This document shows, in pieces, positions 55,241 through 64,000 of a DNA stretch of 64,000 bases. Origin of the DNA: Saxidomus purpurata (lineage: Eukaryota > Mollusca > Bivalvia > Venerida > Veneridae); NCBI GenBank assembly GCA_022818135.1, contig JAFMSR010000012.1, forward strand, positions 11,271,862-11,335,861. Direction: 5' to 3'. The translations under genes were made by a program, and so were the position numbers. Within the stretch, counting starts at the first letter, position 1. Each line of letters begins with the position of its first letter. The notes under the pieces are model-generated. The model was not told where the DNA came from and searched no databases. It saw only the letters and a list, made by a program, of their open reading frames with translations.

Positions 55241-57768
55241 ATCAATTAATGATATACTGTTGAAACTGGGAGATGGATAAGTCAAATTAAGAAATTGAAG
55301 TCAAGGTCAGTTAACTGACCAAGGTCAAATATAAAACATTCTCCGTAATTTATCTGTTCGTCTGTGAAAAGGCTGCAGGTACTGATAAATAATTTCTTCA
55401 CTAGAAAAGCCAAAAAAAAAAGAAGAATAAATGAGCTTACTAGAAAAGCAATTCTGATTAAAGGAATCAAGTTGATCTAATTACTGCCTTGGGAAATTAA
55501 ATAGTGGCATGTTAAGATTGTTCGCTAGGATGATACCTTTTGTACATACTTTCATTACATAACTTGGAAATACCCTTCCATACAACATATGTAGGTGATC
55601 TTAAAAATACAGCTAATTTAAAAATTATTTATATCGAAATGTCACAAAAAAGTTGACTTTAAAATGGAAGGATGATTCCAGGTTTATCTTACTGTAGCAA
55701 AATTATGTTTCCTGAACATGAATACAAGGCACTCTCGTTGACCTAGATACAGAACTCTTCCAACACCTTTGCAAAATTATCTGTTTGTTCTATTTTGTTG
55801 AGAAATGTTACACATCTTTGACAATGATTGAAGTGAAAGCGTACTGTATATATCTTTCTACATGTAGTAATTGACGTGGTCGGCTTTGATTCTGACAGAC
55901 TTGCTCAGCTTATGAAAAATAATGACCCGTTAATCAGTTTTTGATCCTGACGGAAGCTAAAAAATGCTGATCTGTTCATTATCGATAGGAAAGAAGTGCC
56001 GATATCTGCCATTCTTTTCATTACTGGAGTTGTGAAGAAATTGGTTGATTTGATGGAATTGGTACCCTGAAGCGGATTGGGCATATTTTACAAATTCCAG
56101 TAATTTGTTCTGATAAAACAGATTGAGTATTTCCTGTGTGATTTGGCTCCTCTGTGTTGTGAATTTTTTGTAGCTGTTTAAAGTTAATTCATTTTAGGCT
56201 CTTTTGATATATCTCAATCTTCTACAAACAAGCTTCTACAAAATTCTGTTTCCTTCAGTCTCAATTTTCTTCAGAGTTATTTTTGGCAAAGTTAAAGTGG
56301 AGTATTTTTGTGCTATTGTCATAAAATTGTGTACTTATAAAAAAAGTTGTTCCGTTTTAAAATACACAAAATACTTAATTTTGTTGCAATTTTGGTTGAA
56401 AATTTTAAGAAAGGACTGTCTGATGCAGATGTGGTGAACTGAGGTACATCTCTGCAAAAAACATTGGAATATAGTTAGAAACAGAAGGTTACATCATACT
56501 GAAAAAAGGACCTTGAAGATAACATGAACTCATCAGCCAGTCTGACATTGTTGATTAAAACTCTGCTGACTAACTGATTATTGTTATTGACTCTTTGACC
56601 TATATCAATACCTGTTCAAGCAAAAAACGTACACAAAAAACCCACAACCTGTTACACTCAATTTCATGTTCCAAAATATGACTGGTTATCATTTACTTAT
56701 CTTTTCAAAAAATAATATAAAGAACCCATGCAGTCACAGATGAAGCCAAAGATCCTTATAATGCAGACAAGGTGGTTTCTTTCCTGTAAATTATTGTAAC
56801 AATAATTTCCTAGCCATGATTCCCTATGGATGTGATGGGATTATTGTAGATTACAGTTGGTGTATTACACTTTGATCAGTTGGAAAATGCCATTAGTTCT
56901 GAAATGCTTTAATGATGGAAATCATTAAATGCCCTGATACATTCATAGATAATATTGGCAAGCAAATTTTTATTGTAGAAAATCTGGAGAGGAAAAAATT
57001 ATGACCTAAAAACTTAGATTAACATTACATTTTATTTGTCTATCAGTTATGGCAGACAAAAGTGATTGAATCAGCTGCTGACAAACTGCTTATAGAACCA
57101 ACAAACCTGACTGTGTCTTAAGCCAGTATAAAGGTTGTGTATAATTTAATCTTAAGAATAAGTTATGTTATTGAGACAATAAAAAAATCATAATTTGTGG
57201 ATTTTCTTTCATATATCCTGTTCTCAGCTGGAACTTACCATAAAGATCTTGATAAAAGTCCCATCCTAATTTACACCCCCCATCACCCCTAATGCGCCCC
57301 CATCCTCCTCCACCCTCCTGACCACTGTGCTTATATAAGCACTGATAGCAATTATTATTAATAATGACCAGACAAGAACGCGCCTTGCACAGCAGACAAC
57401 ATACATACAGAATTGTTTAAAGCAATGTACAAAATGGTAATCAAAACACAGTGAAACACATTACAGGATGATAAAACTGCTGACTTCAATGTATTGCTGT
57501 TTTGAGATGATATATCTTGCCTCAATTTGCCATAAAACTGATCTCAATTTGGCATCAAAAAAGCCATGAGAGATGGGTATGAATGGAAGGAAAGTGTTTC
57601 AGATAGTAACAAAGGCAGTTTATTACTCATTCCTAATTGGACGGAATCTGTCAAACTTAAGCATGCCTTCTAACTCTTGAATAAAACCTTGGCCATTTTT
57701 GGAAAAGCATTAATCAAAATGTTTCATTTCTTGTGAATATTAATTTTTTTCTCTTGTTATATTTTCAG

Positions 57769-59129
57769 ATGAAACCATAATTAGTAAATTCCTCTCGTTA
57801 GGAGTAGCAGCATCTGTTGGAATTATAGTCGGCGGACTGATCGTGTGTATATTTTGTACTGCGGCACTTGTTTGCTGTTGTCGCCAGTCTATGTGTAAAA
57901 AGCCCGCAAGCAACAGCTCAAGTGCTTTGGCGTCGGGAACGCAGTCAGTGATGACAAATGGTGGGCCGGGAAGCCATCATGGAAGTGTACATGGCAGCCA
58001 CCATGGCAGCCATCATGGCGGAAGTCATCATGGTGGAATTCATCATGGTAATGGTCACATGACACAAATAGATAGAGGTAGAGTATGTGTTTCATATTTA
58101 GTTTTTTTGTCGCCCACTGCAAGTATAGGATTGATCTCTTTCTCTCTGTCCAGTAGTCCATCTGGCCATCCATCTGCCTATCCATCTGCCCATCCATCCC
58201 TATTCATCTGCCCATCCATCTGCAACATTTTGTTTCGATTCCATATACCCTAGAAATCTTATAGGATTTTCAGAAGACATGTGTCAAATATTCACCTTAT
58301 CAAGATGACTAGATAATGCAGAATACATGTAACAATTTCGCTGCCTTAAGGTCAAGGTCAAAACTTTAGGTCAAATGTTTTAACCTTGCATTTTATGGTC
58401 AGGGTCAAACTCAGGGGTAAAAGGTCATGAGACTATATCTCTTTTGAAGGATTTTTAAGAAACTTGTTGGATGTTCATCTCATGGAGAACAGGCAGAACC
58501 CAATGTTCCAACTGTGCTGGCTCAAGGTCACATTTAGGGGTCAAAGGTCATCTTTCAAGGAAATGAATTTAAAACAGGAAGTCATAAAGAATGCTTGCTA
58601 AGCACTTGCGTGTTACATTCTTTTGTCTTGATATTAGGATGTACTTTCATGATGAAGTTATGAAATTAGTTCATTACAGTGTTAATATAAAGTTTTGTTA
58701 GAGAAATATTGAATAGATTTCCGTTTATCAAGATCTCTTTTCGTGAGTGTCCGTTGATATAACTACTTATGTGTACAAAACATGTAAAAATGATTCCCTT
58801 TTTTTTTTCCAGGACCGCCTGCACATCATCAGATGAATCCATTTGGAAATCCAACGCACCAGGGATACTATCCCATGCATCCAGTGTACCCGTCTCCGCA
58901 CGGATCAGTTTATTCAGCTCATACTCAAAACTCAGTATTTACCCGAGACTCCGGGTATAATAACAACCAGTTTGGCTACTCCAGTAGCATATACTCCAAT
59001 TCTCAGGCACCGTCGTATCATAGATCACACACACCAACCAGTAGTAAATCAGGAAAATCACATCATTCGAACAGTAGCGTGACATATGCCCATAACGCAG
59101 ACAAAGTTATGTTGCCAGTGAATTTGTAG
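57769..59129 (+). CDS. Single-pass membrane protein with His/Gly-rich tail (3' exons only)
   Basis: Two exons, 57769-58077 (acceptor attttcag) and 58813-59129 (acceptor ttttttttccag, stop TAG), join in frame to about 208 residues. Residues near the start, LGVAASVGIIVGGLIVCIFC and on to ALVCCC, form one transmembrane segment ending in a Cys cluster, followed by a basic stop-transfer piece (RQSMCKK). The cytoplasmic part has a His-Gly repeat (GSHHGS/GGSHHGG units, about residues 65-90) and a Tyr/Pro/Ser-rich tail (HQGYYPMHPVYPSPHGSVYS). The ectodomain and signal peptide must be in upstream exons not found here. The layout resembles Shisa- or CYYR1-type proteins, but no diagnostic motif is visible, so the family is left open. 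Confidence 0.7.
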
Positions 59130-62100
59130 TTTTCTTGTTACAGACTGTTTTATGAAGTGTCGTCATTGATTATCATATTACGACAGATATGCAGAAGTTG
59201 GTGCAAATTATGGTTAGTTACGGAAACACAGTCTTCTGTACAAGTCAGGGTAAAAGTACATTGGCATACTTACTGCAGAGTTCTTCGAGAAGAGGATTCG
59301 TAGAGTGCAATTATGGAGAAGTGAGTGATGTACGGCCAGTAGCGTGTAGAAAACAATGGGAAAACAAGACTGAAAGAAATTTGACCGGTATTGAAAATTG
59401 TCTAAATGGGCACATTTTGTAGCCATTTAACAAATCATCCATTTCAATGGCACTTATCCCTAATCATGGAAAATGTTGCTATGGATACTGCAGTCTTTTA
59501 AGTTGTTGTGGGCATAAAAAAAGTATTTGAGTACATGAAGAAACAGAATGTTAACAAACAGGAGAAAAAAGTACAAATTTAAGAGGCATTTTATGTTTGT
59601 AATTTTTTTTTGTAGTGTGCAAGATTTGATCATGCTTAAGAAGGCATGATTAATGAAAAATCAATTGGAATGCTAGCAGTTCAGTTATCATGTAGCAAGG
59701 AGTCACCCTTAATTTTTAGTGAGGTCCTGACAGAAATTTTTATATCATAAAATTGTTATTTTTATAGGCAGAAATCTAAATTTAATTTCTTATTGTCAAA
59801 AGAATTTGTTGAAAAAAAGTTGAAGATGAAAGAAAATAAGCTACGTTCTTACTTTATAAGGTCCATCACACTACCATTTTCAGTTGTTTTTTGTTTTATA
59901 GCAATATTATTTGTACAAGAACATATCAGTCATTATTAATCAAAGTTGCTGCGAATGTGAAATAATAACAGAACAAAACAAAAAATAGAGAAAGTCAGAA
60001 ATAGTGATGAGATTAATTATAGACAAACTGTCAGCTTTTGAGGAAATAGTTTATGTTACACTGTTGTAGGAACATTATAGGCCTTATGACATTCGTTGTA
60101 TGAATATTTAATGGACATTCTAGGAAGCAAACATCATAAAATATGTTAACTTTGTCCTTGATAGAAGAAACATGATTTTTAATCATAATGAAAGAGAAGT
60201 TTTCAGACTTTACGCTCCAAGATTCTAGTTTACAAATTAAATAAAAAAATGCTGGGGAAAAAAAAGTTGCCAAAAATTACGAAAAAAAGTTTTAACATGT
60301 ATGTGTTTTGTTTAATAATTTTAACATGTGACAAACAGTACCAAAAGAGTTAAGTTAGTTTATGTTTTCTGGGTACAGACAGATTTGTCATACCAGACAC
60401 AAAGCATCTTTACCAGTAACTGAAGAATTTTCCTCTCATTGCCATAAAAATGCATAAAGTACGCATGTATCACATTTATTCTGATTTATGTCATAAAATC
60501 AGATAATCCCTTGGAAAAATGTCAGATTTTCTGGGTTTGTAATGGGGTACTCAGTGAAATGTTTATTCGTAAATAACTTATGTTACTGGATAACATCTAT
60601 TAACTTGTCTGTGCATCCAGTGTAGATCATGATCAGCCTGCGCATCCATGCAGTCGGATCTTGAGCTGCACTGTTTGCTATTGAGTCAGCAAATTTTAGC
60701 AAAGTTTCATTTTCACCTCTTTGAATAATTAATGGTTCCTTCCCAAACTGAAAGATGGATGGATCCATTTTAGAGATTTAGCGTGGTCAGGGTTTGGGTA
60801 ATCATTGACTGAGTTTGTGATGTGTGTCACCACAATAGTGCTTTTTTTATGAGATGGTTGTGATGAAAACAAAATTTCTGACTACTTTATGAAATCCAGA
60901 AAGTTTTGTATAGTTGCATAATGTAAATAATAAAAAAAAAATGGAAGAGTTTTCAAATGTTTTGTATCCAAATGTGGATAGGTTTCAAATGTTCAGTAAA
61001 TACATGTATGCTGAAAACGTGTAACAAAATTCATGTTTTTAAGCACAATGGATTTAGAGGCATTTAAGTCTTTAAATGTTGAGACGTCTCTTTCATATAC
61101 AAATGTATGTATACATGTATGTCTATGTGTAATCTTGCCATGTACGTCCTAATGCCATGTAGAGTAAGTAGATTTTTTCGCCCTTTTTTAATGGATCTCA
61201 AAAGTTTATTTGAATCAAAAATTTGAAAAATTTGATTTTGTTAATTTTACACAGCTTAGTGCATAAATGAAAGGTTCAGTACAACTTGGTTAGGATTCCC
61301 TCTGTCTGTTTTAGTAGCACACACTGTATGGTATTTAATGTGTAAAATTAATTCTAAATATAGAACTTTATTATGGCTTTGTTTGTGTACAAAGTGACGT
61401 CAAGATCTTGGTATATTTATCAATGCAAATATATCCGATATACAGGTACTTGTGTATGTTGTTGTTGCCATACATGATCTTACAGTCACCCATCAGAGTC
61501 GTAGGAGCTTCAGACACGGTAATGTCCAAAATCTGTCGGCACTGTTTTATTCTGAATGAAGATGTACCATACATCAGTCCTGTTTATAAGTTGTTTCCTA
61601 AGATTTTCTGATTGTCCACATACTTTATGTGTAGAAATATTCATGGGCATATCTCATTTTTTGCAATTTTTGTGATTTTACATATAAGTTTTAACTGCCA
61701 ATTCAAATTTCTTTTATACATGTAATTTTTAACCCAAGTGATGAACTGTTTTATTAAAATTTGGCTCTACATTGTACTTGTTCCAATTACTTATACCTTG
61801 AGTGTACCAGACAGCATGTTTTTTAATTCCTATACACCCTGCCTTTGTTGTGACATGTAATATGGAAAAACTTGTGTCGAGACAACTTTGTCAGTATCTT
61901 TATTGCATTCACCATCATTGTTTTGTTTGTTTGTTTTATTCAGGGTAACAATGTCATACATTTACTTAAATTTAAATGTAAATTTTATAATTATTTATAC
62001 AGTTTTGTTTGTTTGTATGTTTTTTTCAGAAACAAAAGAGAACGCTTCATAGGATCTAGGCACATGCCCGTATAATATGGTGACGAATCCGGCAAATTTC

Positions 62101-64000
62101 GATACATCTGATAAGTTTAATTACACCATGTTTTTCTTTTTTTTATCTGAGCAAATGTTTAGTACAGTCCAACTCATGACCAAAGACCAATAGCCTAACA
62201 AGACTTAAGGGGTGGAGACTTAAGGGTTTTTTTGCCCGCCCAGTTGTCTTTATTCAGTTCTTCCTACCACAGAATGTGCAGTGCAATGTTTTCTCTGTCA
62301 ACAGGGTGGTCTGTATTTGGAGGTGATCTCTAACTAAGGTTTGACGGTATTCACTGGTACCAGTACCAGAATGCCAGAAATTCAAAAATCTTGAAATGTG
62401 TACAAATAATTGTGCGCTTCTATTTTTCCAATATTCATGGCCATCTGTCCCTTAAATAGACAGTTAACTTTGTCGCCGCTGTTAAATACAAATACAGTAA
62501 AGTGAAAACACTCCTTGTGGGACCTTGCCATGTTTGTATCATTTGATTTCTAGATAATAACAATAAGCCTTTCAAAATATTACACAAAATATTAACAAAA
62601 TTATGTCACAAATAAAGTTTCTTTGGATTAAAAATTCACAAACTTGAAGCGCATGTTACTACTTTTAAAAAAAAAGGGTTTCAAATTAGCAGTTTTGTGG
62701 AGGAAGAGGCCCACCTTTGAGTGTTTACAAAAATCCTGTCTTTGAAACCAGACCTTCCTATATATATATTTGCATCAGTGTTTTGTCAGACAGCTCATGA
62801 TTTCAATTGGAATAATTTAAAACCATATAATAGAATTGGAGTTTTTTTAAGAGCATAAATAAAACATGATACCGGTTTGTTAAACACAATCACCGTGGTA
62901 AATCCATTTTAGTACTTATTGGATTATTGCGATGCAAAGTTTCAGACTTTTAGATGCTTAAGGTAATTTAAGATCCTGCCATTAATATTACATCGAGCTT
63001 TTCTCCGCAGATCTATCTCGTGTTCCAGACAGTATCAATCGAGGAAATAAGCCCGCAATTACTTTTGAAATCTTGCATTCCCTTGAGAAGATTTTAAGTG
63101 ATTATCTGACAGATTAGAGAAACCAGGGTCTGCTTGCAAACTCGTAGGCAAAACCTTAATTGGACTGGAGGTCACATAAGCAAATTAAATTTTATATTTA
63201 GTCTTGGGAGAGAGTAAAGTGCAAAAAAACATGCTTATCTTATATTTAATGCTTCCTCACTCCGTCCTTTATTCTTGTCTGCATCATTTGTCAGAAACCA
63301 CTTGTGCGATTAAAGAAAACTTCATAAACAGCTTCTCTATCGGGAGGAGATGGGTGTATTTTCCACATGTTTTTAGTTACAGTTATGACACTTTGATAAG
63401 TGATATACACAAAGCCATCACTCGGCTGCACTGGTAGAAAAACGACAAAACTTTATAGGAATCTTTACTACTGAAAGTTTTATATATTTTTGTTTAGGAC
63501 AACAATACTTTATCTCAATGTATAACATGTGCAAGATACTATAGCTTGGCATTAATCCATCATTGTTCTGTTAATTTATCGACAAAGTAGCTCAAATATT
63601 AATTTTTTGGCCACTTTAATGCACTATGATTACATTCACTAGCTAGACATCCCTTAATAGATTTCCTAGACCTCAGTTCCCTGATATACATGTACTCACA
63701 CTATCATTTTGTTTTTGACAAACTACATAAACTGTTGAGTATCGAACATATTGAAAACTTTTTATCAGTGTTTTAAATAATGGATTCTCTATCTAGTTTG
63801 TTGAGTTTACTCGAAGAAAATATGAAATCTCAAAGAAAATATGAAATCTGCAAAAAATTATCTCCCCTGTTGAAGTTAGTTACAAATATGTACATAGTTA
63901 CATTCATTTACCATGTAGGTACTATATTGTTATGTAAAGTACTCTACCTTTGTTTTAATCTATGTTTTACCAGTATTCTTTATTTCTGACAATCATGTCC
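59130..64000. other. 3' region and intergenic, no gene recognised
   Basis: Presumed 3' untranslated region of the membrane-protein gene; candidate AATAAA signals at 60928-60933 and 62611-62616. One dispersed repeat (60590-60790). A short open stretch after an acceptor-like ttctccgcag (63001-63010), reading LSRVPDSINRGNKPAITFEI and on to a TAG at about 63117, is noted but unsupported. The rest is AT-rich. Confidence 0.5.
60590..60790 (+). repeat. 'GATCATGATCAGCCTG' repeat, well-preserved copy
   Basis: Reads gtagatcatgatcagcctgc, 'gcatccatgcagtcggatc', 'gctattgagtcagcaaattt', 'aactgaaagatggatggatcc' and ends gagatttagc. Best plus-strand reference for the family, whose other copies are near 11655, 12165, 31130, 32275, 35875 and 54960. 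Confidence 0.65.

Larger units (their letters stand above)
51690..57768. other. Gene-poor stretch upstream of the membrane-protein gene
   Basis: About 6 kb with no supported exon. It may hold the missing 5' exons of DENND11 (minus) or of the membrane-protein gene (plus), but none was recognised. Repeats in it: a Tigger-like MITE (53736-53928), a GATCATGATC-family copy (54960-55150) and a hairpin motif (55205-55240). The rest is AT-rich unique-looking sequence. Confidence 0.5.

Noticed and set aside
63780..63989. Plus-strand frame starting MDSLSSLLSLLEENMKSQRK
   Set aside because: Contains a local duplication (gaaaatatgaaatct), becomes hydrophobic AT-rich translation, and has no splice or family support.

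Overview
The window is animal nuclear DNA: AT-rich, intron-rich (canonical GT..AG introns, small exons) and crowded with short non-autonomous transposons, tRNA-derived SINEs and minisatellites. The gene set (HAUS4, an HSF-family factor, a DUF3504/Crypton-derived gene, SNX16, DENND11) and the repeat style (hairpin-headed elements with TCCG-rich heads, a GATCATGATC-type family) suggest a bivalve mollusc. The species call is inference only.

Six genes can be supported by joining exons at splice sites. (1) 1-13623, + strand: HAUS4 (augmin subunit), 5' end cut by the window edge. One intron holds a ~4.9 kb satellite of 43/44-bp units, and another holds a transposon with eight 146-bp tandem units. 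(2) 15002-19780, - strand: a 417-aa heat-shock-factor-family protein with an HSF DNA-binding domain but no evident HR-A/B coiled coil (HSF5/HSFY-like). (3) 21125-24033, - strand: a 539-aa DUF3504 protein derived from a Crypton tyrosine recombinase, with all four catalytic positions readable. (4) 26011-31022, + strand: SNX16 (PX domain plus coiled coil), first coding exon not found. (5) 41787-47339, - strand: the C-terminal ~60% of DENND11/LCHN; its 5' exons are missing and an assembly gap lies just upstream. (6) 57769-59129, + strand: the last two coding exons of a single-pass membrane protein with a His/Gly-rich tail, family uncertain.

The genes do not form one pathway. They are ordinary housekeeping or regulatory genes: spindle microtubule nucleation, transcription, endosomal sorting and Rab regulation. 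HAUS4 and the HSF gene are tail to tail, the DUF3504 gene and SNX16 head to head, SNX16 and DENND11 tail to tail, and DENND11 and the membrane-protein gene head to head.

The unusual content lies between and inside the genes. It includes a satellite that supplies the 3' splice-site context of a HAUS4 exon and has splice-site-like motifs in its units. A hAT-like element (5-bp target duplication) sits inside a Harbinger-like element (TTA duplication, 40-bp terminal repeats with one mismatch), which sits inside an 85-bp tandem array next to a 500-N gap. A TTAA-flanked 931-bp element lies in the DUF3504 gene. Two near-identical ~1.07-kb elements lie 16 kb apart in opposite orientation. Several repeat families share one architecture: terminal hairpin, TCCG-rich head and internal minisatellite. 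All calls come from reading the sequence; no database search was run.
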